From the NCBI RefSeq assembly GCF_028649655.1, contig NZ_JAQSLN010000001.1, positions 868,001-932,000 on the forward strand: DNA of 64,000 nt, written 5' to 3'. Every line of letters begins with the position of its first letter. Within the stretch, counting starts at the first letter, position 1. The translations under genes and the position numbers were made by a program. Shown here one piece after another: positions 44,284 through 53,000 of this stretch. Under the pieces are notes generated by a model that was given only the letters and a program-made list of their open reading frames with translations, searched no databases and was not told the origin of the DNA. The DNA comes from Halobacteriovorax sp. GB3 (GTDB lineage Bacteria > Bdellovibrionota > Bacteriovoracia > Bacteriovoracales > Bacteriovoracaceae).

Positions 44284-47200
44284 TTAGCGGCCTTCTGCCG
44301 TTGGCGCGCCTGCCAGATTCGAGAGAGAATTTGCAATATCCTCCATCGTCGGAGCTCCTCTGGACTGATCATTTCCTGCGAAACAACCAATTTGATTTGC
44401 TCTCTCTCCCAGAGCACTTAACTGTACTTGGAGATCTTCGTTAATAGACGTATCGAACTGTTCATTCATTTGTCTTAGTTCTGCACTACGAATATTTCCT
44501 TTTTCTTCATCATATTTATCTTCATAACAATCCATTATCGATGACTTAGAGTCTTTTCCTGAACAGAGGTCGATTGCTTTTAGAATCGCTTTATTGTTGA
44601 TCTCTGCACACGGGTTTTCATCTTGAGAGATACCTTCAAGATTATCTTTCAAGTAAGTAAGAGCTTCTTTCTTATCTTTATTGTCATCATTATCGTATGA
44701 ATTGATTTTTTCACTAAACCAGTTAGAGATTGAAGAAGAAGTCGACTTCATTTTAAATCCATTAAGGCTCGTTCTTAAATCTTCTAGGCTCTCCGCTAGG
44801 TTTTCATCTTCTAGCGATGGAAGTTCATCACTTTCACCTGAAAGGTACTTCTCGATTCCAGCGAGAGTTTTATCTTCAATATCAAGTGGAAGCTTCGATA
44901 GGGAAGAGTTAATTAGATTCTCTTTTACCTTGCTCCAGTTATTTTTCTTTTTAAGACAAATATTAACGAGTGCTGGAAGTTTAGTATCTGAACTTTCTTC
45001 AGCTTCTTTTCCAAACCCTTCACAAATGGCCACCATTTGACCATTGATGCTATTCATCTCTCCATTGAGACCAGCATTGAGGATCTTTGTCATGTCGTTA
45101 GACATTTGCTTTAGACCATTTCCATTACAAAGTGCGTTTGGACTTTGTTTGGCAAGTGCTCTTGTCGAGTTACAGAAGTTTTGAGCAAGGCCTCTGTTTT
45201 CCATTTGCTGCGCAAAGTTCTTTGCATTTCTTGTATTTTCATTTGTGTTATACGTTGTAATATTTGATGTACATGAGTCTTTTAGACCAACCCACTTATT
45301 TCTCTCATTAACAAGTGATGCTTCTTGGTCATTGATATACTGATCAACATTAGCAAGGGCCGCTTTACTTTGGTCGGAAACCATTTTCTTGATTTGATTT
45401 TCAATAAGTGATGGGAGCTTGTCCATAAACTCTAGAGATCCATTCCCAAGAAGTTTTACTCCTAATTCATTGTTGTCATCGATCTCTGGCATATTAATGA
45501 AAAAGTCTTTTGGTAGCTCATAAGCAGCTCCACCAAAGTAATTTTTTAGATAGTCCATATCGGCGATAACTTCATTTTTTATTTGCGCTAATTTCGCTTC
45601 TTGCATTACGACAAGAGCACTTAAATTCGCATTGTATTTAGAGGCGAGAACTTCTAGCTCTTTTGTTTTTTGAGCTACAACTTTTTCTGCGCCAGCATAA
45701 CAAGCTTGTACTTGATTTGAACATGTCGTTGCATTCGCTAGACAGAAACTATCTCCAGCTGGATTGAAAATTTCTCCGTTAGGATCACAAGTTCCCGTTT
45801 CAACTGGTCTGTCTTTACAAGTCAGGAGGTCTTCTGTGATATTTGTTGATACCTCAGAAACAAAATTCTTTTGCAGTCTAACTAGGTCTTTAAGATAACC
45901 CTTAGCTCTTTCTGTTTTCTCACTATGAGACTCTAGGTTCCCAGATGACTTATCTGCAGTGTATCTTTGCTCACAAGCATCTTTTGCTTGCATAAAGTAT
46001 TCGTAAGGAAGGGGAGCTCTTGTGTTACCATCAGTCCCTTTGTATTTCATGACAACTTTACCGTTGTTATCAGATTCAAAGGCCTTTAGTTGTTCAATTT
46101 TATCGTCCATTGAAATACTGTCGTTATTAAGAATATTTTCAATTCTTACTTTGAATGTATTGATTGTTCCGCTACCTGTTCCTGAACCTGTATAAGTTAA
46201 GCTGCTAAGAACTTGATCGAGACTCAGTCCTACATCTCCTGTCACACAGTCTTGGATATAATCATTTTTTAAATTCTTTACGACTTCTTTTTCAAAGTTT
46301 TCAATATTTACACTGAAGTGCTTATCCATCGCTGGTAATTTGTAGTCACCAGGAATTGAGTCTTGAGCCTGCTTATAAACTGTCGAAATTTCACTATAGT
46401 TTTTCATAACAGCTTCAGTCATTTTCGCTGCAAAAGGATTTGATTTTTTTACAGGAAAAGTACTTGAAAGCGAGGAAATCCCATATTTATTAACTTGTTC
46501 AATAATATCGTTGATGGCATCGTTTGCTCTTTTAGTGTAAGCGCCTTTATTTGTTTGAAAATTAACCGCTTGTTGATTATTTTGGGCCATCGAGTTTTTA
46601 ACACCAAGAAGTCCACCATTCTTTGCTCCTGGAGCAAGCTTTTCTGGTCCAATAATATTTCGACATTCATTAGAAAAGTACTTTGAAAAATCTCTCTGTT
46701 TTTCTGCAAGTGACTGACTACCTGAACCTTTACCTGTTAGTTCAGAATTAAGGTCTTGCATTTGTGATTTAATCGCCTTGTTTTGCTCTTTAAAAAGTTG
46801 CATGTCTTTTTTTATTTGATCAGCAAGTGCTTGAAGAGAGTTTAATTTGTCTTGAAATCTAGCTTCTAATTTCTTTTTCCCTTCATCAAGACACTGTAGA
46901 CCTTTAGTGTAAGTGGTGTTCTGTGCTTTTGACATGAGTTGATCAAAGTATCCTTCATAGGCCACTGAAAGCTGTCTGAACATATTGGCCTGGGCCGCAT
47001 CGGCGTCATTCGTAGGTGTTTCAAGACAAGCACCTTCTGGATAATTTGATTTTGCAGGGGCCACATAACAGAATTGAAAATTTGGATCATTAAAGTATTT
47101 TGCAGGAACTGGCTGAGGTGCTTTAAGGCTGCTCATCTGATTTGCAGAGAGATATTGTTGCATACCTTGTTGTCTTAAATTGATAATTTGATTTCCAAGG

Positions 47201-47376
47201 TATTGAGAGGCCTGTCCAACAACTCCTGCTACTTGAGAAAAAGTGTCGTTTGGCCGCGACTGAGCAAGTGCATTTGGAATGTAAACGCTAGGGAGGATTA
47301 AACCCATTGAAGTTGAATAACAAACCAATGAGTGAACTAGCTTTTTCATTGGATTTCCATTTTTTCTCGTTTTCAT
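44284..47376 (-). CDS. Large secreted coiled-coil protein of unknown function
   Basis: A 1030-residue exported protein. The ATG at 47376 follows AAGAGGATCGA, and the signal peptide runs to about LPSVYIPNALAQS. Residues of about 120-230 form a strong coiled-coil (KGLQCLDEGKKKLEARFQDKLN ... EQNKAIKSQMQDLNSE), with more helical heptads at about 560-700. Cysteines are spaced in pairs, for example ETGTCDPNGEIFNPAGDSFC and NATTCSNQVQACYAG, so disulfides are likely. No catalytic domain is visible. It is the first gene of a three-gene operon with a metalloprotease lipoprotein; a structural or scaffold role is only a guess. Confidence 0.65.
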   Translation of the reverse strand: MKTRKNGNPMKKLVHSLVCYSTSMGLILPSVYIPNALAQSRPNDTFSQVAGVVGQASQYLGNQIINLRQQGMQQYLSANQMSSLKAPQPVPAKYFNDPNFQFCYVAPAKSNYPEGACLETPTNDADAAQANMFRQLSVAYEGYFDQLMSKAQNTTYTKGLQCLDEGKKKLEARFQDKLNSLQALADQIKKDMQLFKEQNKAIKSQMQDLNSELTGKGSGSQSLAEKQRDFSKYFSNECRNIIGPEKLAPGAKNGGLLGVKNSMAQNNQQAVNFQTNKGAYTKRANDAINDIIEQVNKYGISSLSSTFPVKKSNPFAAKMTEAVMKNYSEISTVYKQAQDSIPGDYKLPAMDKHFSVNIENFEKEVVKNLKNDYIQDCVTGDVGLSLDQVLSSLTYTGSGTGSGTINTFKVRIENILNNDSISMDDKIEQLKAFESDNNGKVVMKYKGTDGNTRAPLPYEYFMQAKDACEQRYTADKSSGNLESHSEKTERAKGYLKDLVRLQKNFVSEVSTNITEDLLTCKDRPVETGTCDPNGEIFNPAGDSFCLANATTCSNQVQACYAGAEKVVAQKTKELEVLASKYNANLSALVVMQEAKLAQIKNEVIADMDYLKNYFGGAAYELPKDFFINMPEIDDNNELGVKLLGNGSLEFMDKLPSLIENQIKKMVSDQSKAALANVDQYINDQEASLVNERNKWVGLKDSCTSNITTYNTNENTRNAKNFAQQMENRGLAQNFCNSTRALAKQSPNALCNGNGLKQMSNDMTKILNAGLNGEMNSINGQMVAICEGFGKEAEESSDTKLPALVNICLKKKNNWSKVKENLINSSLSKLPLDIEDKTLAGIEKYLSGESDELPSLEDENLAESLEDLRTSLNGFKMKSTSSSISNWFSEKINSYDNDDNKDKKEALTYLKDNLEGISQDENPCAEINNKAILKAIDLCSGKDSKSSIMDCYEDKYDEEKGNIRSAELRQMNEQFDTSINEDLQVQLSALGERANQIGCFAGNDQSRGAPTMEDIANSLSNLAGAPTAEGR

Positions 47377-47679
47377 TCGATCCTCTTTTACTTTATTAAA
47401 TATTCCAAGATGTTAGACTCATCGGCTAAAACCTTTTCATACTTTATTTTAATAGCTGACCAAAAAACTCCCTATTAAAAGCTGTATATCTTGCCCAATC
47501 TTTAGAAAATAGCGCTCATTTAGTACAATAAATCTAAGTATTTCAATGATTTATAGAAGTCGTGGGGAATTGCCCCAAGTTGGAATGAATACAATTTTAG
47601 GTGCCATTTATTTGGGCCTTTAAAAAAAGCTTGGCAAGTTTTTAAGGACTTGGCCCAGTGAGCTTGAAGGAAGAAGAAA
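47377..47679. other. 303-base intergenic stretch between divergent genes
   Basis: Separates the 1030-residue protein gene (minus) and the RDD gene (plus) and should carry both promoters. No ORF with a ribosome site is visible; the 25-codon ATG frame at 47547 has none. A short TGGGG-AATTG-CCCCA dyad lies at 47563-47577. A longer imperfect inverted repeat (TGGGCC to GGCCCA) covers 47613-47657. Nothing else stands out. Confidence 0.5.
47613..47657 (+). repeat. Imperfect inverted repeat before the RDD membrane protein gene
   Basis: TGGGCC (47613-47618) pairs with GGCCCA (47652-47657), and the inner arms TAAAAA and TTTTTA also pair, leaving an asymmetric internal loop. It ends 8 bases before the ribosome site of the gene at 47680. 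Could be a leader hairpin. Confidence 0.35.
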
Positions 47680-49224
47680 TTGAACAAGTCTCTTGTAACT
47701 CGTCGAATTTTTGCTTTTTTTATCGATTTTATAATCGCGGCCCTTGTCATGGGGAGCTTGTTAAATTTCGAGGACTTTAAAAATTTCTTCATAGATATTG
47801 AGGCCGTCTTCTCAAAGCAGTTGGTTCTCTTTATTAGTGCTTATTGCTTGAGCTGCTTATTGCGTTTTTATCAAGTTCTCATTTTTAATACTTCTCTTGG
47901 CCTTTTACTTAGCGGACTTCAGACAGCGGGATGCGGACCGTTTTTAAGTCGAATTGTTTTGGCCATGAAGTCTCTGTTGTCACCCCTTTTTTTTCTTCTT
48001 TTGCCCTTTGATCTTTTCTTTAAAGGTGAGGCCGGCGTGCTAGAGGTCTTTTTTCATCTTCGTTATCAAGAGAGAAAAACACCTTTAATCATGGCCCCCA
48101 TTAGTTTTGCTTGTTTACTGGTTTTATTACCGGTGAGTTTACTTATGTGGGATCTCGCCATTTTTGATCGCGTGGATGTCTCAAAGGTTGTCTATAAAGC
48201 ACAGAAACTTACGAATTCAAGTCAGTTCAATCTTTTTAAAACGTATCAATCAAACCTCTTTCACTTTTCTTCTTTTAGTTCCCTTGGAGATGGTCGATTC
48301 ATTGTCTATCCAAGTTTTCAAATGGAGCAAAAGGAAAAATTTATTAGTTTCTATCCGAAGCTTCAAATATTTGATGATCAGAGAAAGAAAACGGCTCACT
48401 TTGAAATTATTGAAAAGAATTTAAAATTAAATGAAATGTTAAAAGAGAGCTTTCATAGTGACCTGTGGCTATCAATGAAATTTCGCCACCTCCAACAATA
48501 CATTGATAGCGAAAAATCATTAGATGATCTTGCTAAGAAGCAATTACAAAAACTCATTCTGATGGCCATGGAGATGAATAAAACCAATCTCTATGCAGAA
48601 ATTAAAACTTATGGGCCTTATCCTTATGGAGTCATGCTTCTTAGAAAGAGACTTTTAGATGTTTTTCAAATGGGTGAGCATATTAAATTTGATCTTGTTC
48701 ATTATGGAGATTCCAAATTTGTTCGCGTCGTAAAAAAATATGTGATGAGTGAATATGAAGATTCTATTCTTCTTCCTATTGCCGCCCTTAAAGTCCCACT
48801 TTACAGGTTGAGATGGCCCTTAGAAGGGGAGAAGGCCGTGGGCAAAAAAGAGTTTGAATCTTCACTCTTTGCCTCTTCTAAATGGAAATTTGAGAAATCT
48901 GATCAATTTCATTTTCCCGATAACACAGCAGAGATGAATCCGCTGTTTATCCTTGATTATTTTAAGGATAAAAAGCTCAAAGAGAATAAACGTGTTCTTT
49001 TTGAGGGCTATGTTTATAGCTATTTTAAAGATGTCGCCAAAGATGCGCTGGAGCGAGGAGATGATATTCTTCGCGATCAATTATATTCAACGCTAGAGAT
49101 GATCGGAGAGATTGTGAGGCTTAGAAATCGTAAAGAGGAGTATTATTCTCGTGAATTTATGAATAAGCTAAAAAATCTCTTACAGGCCCTTGCTAAAGAG
49201 GATCGAAACTACTTTAATATCTAG
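47680..49224 (+). CDS. RDD family membrane protein with a long soluble C-terminal part
   Basis: Inner-membrane protein. The TTG start at 47680 is preceded by GAAGGAAGAAGAAA. The opening LVTRRIFAFFIDFIIAALVM resembles the RDD domain (Arg then Asp near membrane helices). Four hydrophobic segments lie at about 10-32, 45-66, 95-118 and 145-168. The remaining 340 residues are soluble and helical, rich in Lys, Glu and Phe. No catalytic motif. The next gene, uppP, begins directly after its stop, so the two are likely co-transcribed. Confidence 0.65.
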   Translation: MNKSLVTRRIFAFFIDFIIAALVMGSLLNFEDFKNFFIDIEAVFSKQLVLFISAYCLSCLLRFYQVLIFNTSLGLLLSGLQTAGCGPFLSRIVLAMKSLLSPLFFLLLPFDLFFKGEAGVLEVFFHLRYQERKTPLIMAPISFACLLVLLPVSLLMWDLAIFDRVDVSKVVYKAQKLTNSSQFNLFKTYQSNLFHFSSFSSLGDGRFIVYPSFQMEQKEKFISFYPKLQIFDDQRKKTAHFEIIEKNLKLNEMLKESFHSDLWLSMKFRHLQQYIDSEKSLDDLAKKQLQKLILMAMEMNKTNLYAEIKTYGPYPYGVMLLRKRLLDVFQMGEHIKFDLVHYGDSKFVRVVKKYVMSEYEDSILLPIAALKVPLYRLRWPLEGEKAVGKKEFESSLFASSKWKFEKSDQFHFPDNTAEMNPLFILDYFKDKKLKENKRVLFEGYVYSYFKDVAKDALERGDDILRDQLYSTLEMIGEIVRLRNRKEEYYSREFMNKLKNLLQALAKEDRNYFNI

Positions 49225-50043
49225 ATGAATTACTTTTGCGCACTGATATATGGGATTGTTCAAGGATTAACAGAGTTTCTTCCTGTTAGTAGTAGTGGAC
49301 ACCTTGCTCTTCTTCCTCATTTTTTAGAGATTAAAGACCCTGGCATCGCCTTTGATTTGGCCATGCATGTTGGGACGGCCTTGGCCATCATGCTATATTT
49401 TAAAAAAGAAGTTCTTACTCTGATTAAAGAGTATCTCTTACTTTTTACTTTCAAGAAGTCTTATAAAGATCTTCCTTTTGCGACAAACTTTCTCGTGGCA
49501 ACTTTTTGTACTTTTGTTACGGCCATGAGTTTTAAGGGGTTGGCCGAAAGCTATGGCCGTTCGGAAACTTTCATTGCTGTAAATCTCATCGTCTTTGGTA
49601 TTTTGATGGTCATCGTTGATATGTATTGTCGCCAAAATGATGAAGATATCATGTTTAAGGGTGTGAAGCTAAAGCACTCGTTTTGGATCGGCCTTTTGCA
49701 AAGTCTCGCCCTCTTTCCCGGGGTCAGTCGATCGGGAATTACCATGACTACGGCGCGCTATTTAAATCTCTCGCGCGATGAAGCTTCAAGGTTTTCATTT
49801 CTTCTTTCGTTGCCCTTAATCGTCGGTGGAGCGATCCTAAAGCTTCCAGATCTCTTTTCTGGAGACGGTCAGATTTCTCTTTCTATATCACTCTTTGGTG
49901 TCTTTATCGCTTTTGTCGTAGGGATTTTGACGATCCATTACTTTTTAAAAGTCATTAAAAAGATTGGGCTGATCTACTTTGGAGTGTATCGAGTGATCTT
50001 GGCCATTGGTGTTCTTTGGCTTAGTTCCAAGGCCCTTGTTTAG
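49225..50043 (+). CDS. uppP: Undecaprenyl-diphosphatase (BacA/UppP)
   Basis: Integral membrane enzyme that recycles undecaprenyl pyrophosphate to the monophosphate lipid carrier for peptidoglycan and O-antigen synthesis. Both active-site blocks are present: GLTEFLPVSSSGHLAL near residue 14-30 and FPGVSRSGITMTTARY near 166-181, each with the catalytic Glu/Ser/Arg residues. Eight hydrophobic helices fit the fold, and 272 residues is the family norm. It starts directly after the RDD gene's stop (TAGATG). Loss of the carrier supply makes this an essential-type gene in many bacteria (known). Confidence 0.95.
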   Translation: MNYFCALIYGIVQGLTEFLPVSSSGHLALLPHFLEIKDPGIAFDLAMHVGTALAIMLYFKKEVLTLIKEYLLLFTFKKSYKDLPFATNFLVATFCTFVTAMSFKGLAESYGRSETFIAVNLIVFGILMVIVDMYCRQNDEDIMFKGVKLKHSFWIGLLQSLALFPGVSRSGITMTTARYLNLSRDEASRFSFLLSLPLIVGGAILKLPDLFSGDGQISLSISLFGVFIAFVVGILTIHYFLKVIKKIGLIYFGVYRVILAIGVLWLSSKALV

Positions 50044-50064
50044 AGCTCGGACCCTTTTGGGATC

Positions 50065-53000
50065 TCAGTTACATGTAAAGACTTGAAGAAAGCTCGTATC
50101 GACATCGGCCTGATCTTGAAAATCGATCGGGATACAGTAGAGGTGGTTATTCCATCTTAGGCCTTCATCAAAAAATTGTGCCTGACCTTTGTCATTATTC
50201 TCTGTTCCATTTCCATCAATAAAGCGCGAGATTGTAGGATCATTTTCATTGGTCTTACCGGCGACTTTATATTTTCCATAGGCAAGTCCGTAGCCATAAA
50301 CACCAGATTCACAAGCATCGATTTGACAGGCAAGTGAAAGAGTCGTGCTCACTGAGTTAATGAATCCTGTTGTTTCATCAAATTGCGCACTATTTAAGTC
50401 TTTTGCCTCACTAGAGACGTAGCGGTTTAGATAAACAGATACATTTGAATAGTTTTTAAGAGCACACTTATTTGTTTGTGGATCAATATGACCTGTACAA
50501 CAGAGGTTTTCATCACTGCCTGCTGGCATTTCTGTTCCGGCCGGTTGACAGCATGAGAAGCTATCGGCCGAGAAAACTTTCTTAACGTCACTTATAAAGT
50601 TCGTGTTCGCCTCATTTGTATAGTTTGCTGAATAATATCTTTCAGCGCCATCGCTATATTCTTTGGACTTTGTGAAATCCACAAAAGCTGCAGGAGGGGC
50701 AGTGCCAGCTAGTCTTGAATTCGTTGGTTGTACGCTACAGTTGAGCTCTTCAAAGGTCTCTGATTTGATCGCCACTTGAGGAATCCCCACAAGTTCCATC
50801 GTTCCAAGCCATTTAAGAACTTCGTTGGCCTCATTTTCAGCAATGGATCTGGCAAAGCAATCTGGGTCTGTGATGGCATCAGATCCGCTACAGTTAAATT
50901 TAGAAGTGTCTCCTGATCCTGGATTTGGGGCCCAGTTGTAACAACGAAGAGACGACTTATCAAAATTTTGCATTTTATCTGGACCCCATTCATGACCACC
51001 ACCAATAGATGTGTCAAAATTTCGAATCCAGTTTTCAGAGCAACAAGTTCTACCTGCTGTTTCATCAATTGTATTAAATTGCTTTTTGACAGTTGAAACA
51101 TCGAGACAGCCACTATCACACTTATTGTCTCTTGCTACTTGCATCGAAGGGTAGTTCGATGGGTCAGTTTGTCTCTTATAGTGACTAACAGCATTTCTTG
51201 AATAGCGACTCGAATTATTTAAGTCGATATTAAGACCTGGAATGCTTGTGATATCAATTGATGTGTCATTGTCGGCCACTGACGGGATTGACATCTCTTT
51301 TCCCGGAGCTCTACAACAACGGTTAAGAGATTGGTCAAATCCTTCTGCTCCTGGTGAATTTGGCTGAGAGCAAATAAGGGTTTCTTGCCAAAATTTAATC
51401 TCATAAGGGTTAAGACTTGTTGTCGTTGTTGGATCAATTGTCAGCGCAGCATTTGAAATAAAATCATTTGCTGCACAGTCAAGGTTAGTGTGACAAGTAG
51501 CTCCTGGAGCTCTTAGGCATCTATTTTCTTGAAGAGCTAGAGATGTTATTTGATTGTTATTAAAATCATCTAAAATCTTTTGACCAGAAATTGATTGAAT
51601 TAGTGCAAGAGAGTTTGTCGGCATTGATTGTGAAGCAGCAATATTTGTTATCTGAGCACTATTGAGTGCTTGATTGTAACTTGTCTCTTGAAAGTTGAGA
51701 AGGTTATTTGATTGATCAAAGTTAGCACACATGGATAGGTAATCGGCCCTTTGAATCGATCCCGATTGTGTTACTCCAATTCCAATGACTTTATCTCCAT
51801 TACTGGCATCAGTAGGGACGTTGTCATTAGTTGATGCGAGTGTGTCAGTAGATAGTCCTGGAGATCGTCCTGGAAGACAGATTCCATTGACAGCATTATT
51901 AATTAGGTTTCCATTGGCATAAGTATTAACTTGCTCATCACCTTGGTCTTTATAAGGCCTTCCTAAAATTCGGGCGCCTTTTCCAAAGCTTGAAAGAGTG
52001 GTTTCTGCGACATCACTGCTATCATTTTGCTCAACCACACTATAAGGCCAGCGAGCGACTTTATTGTTAAATTTTTTCTGATACTGACCGTCAGCATAGA
52101 ATTCTTGACAGTAGTAATTTGGCGCACATCCTAAAAGACGCGACTTAGCAGTCTTATTAAAAGTAGAGGCAGCATTTTGACCTGTGTAATCCGCTTGGCA
52201 AGGTGCTCCTCGTCCTCTATAAACACAACGCTTAAGACTATCACCACCATAGCTTCCATTTAATAAAAGGAGTTTTTCAAGAACTTGATCCTGAGGAACT
52301 TCAATGGCGTTATTGCTAAATCTAGGGTAGAAAGATTGAATATCTGAAACGGATTCACAGACATATTCCCATCCAAGCTTGGCACTACAGTCACTGTCAT
52401 TATTACAGCTATGTTGGGCCTGGCATTGAGCACCAGTTGTTTCATAGTCTGTTGTTGGCATCGTTGTACTTGGATCTGAAATGATTGAGTCTTTAATCAT
52501 TACTTGAAAAGAACTCTGAACAGTTAGATCAGAAAAAAATGAGTTGATAGCTAGATAGAGTTTATTTGTTGTCGCTTCAATTCTTCGGGCATTACCAATA
52601 GCAAACCAACGAACACCATCAAATGATCCAATCAATGAACCATAGTCAAAACCATACCAATCTCTTTGGTAACCATTGGCAAAGTAGAAGTGTTGGGCCG
52701 CAAGGCGCGATTGTCTTTGAATTCTAGAGTCACTCATCGTTGTATGAGACCATGGAATCATTGTCGCTGGAACAAAACAGGCCCTACCAAAAATAAGATC
52801 ATCCGCTCTATAAGTTTCTGTTGCACTTCGGCTTGTTTCGGTTTCATTTGGCACATAGCCACCACCGTATCCATTAAATGATTGAGGAAAGAGATCGGCG
52901 AGTGTTGCAGAGTAGTCATTTCCACAAGTCGTACAATTTGAAAATGTTGCGTTACCAACGATAATATCGTAACTCGTACCCTTTTCAACATCGACAACAT

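Noticed and set aside
47547-47624. 25-codon ORF in the 303-base gap
   Set aside because: No ribosome site; it lies inside AT-rich promoter-like sequence.
50044-50064. Possible terminator between uppP and the giant lipoprotein
   Set aside because: Only CCC-TTTT-GGG with a bulge; too weak.
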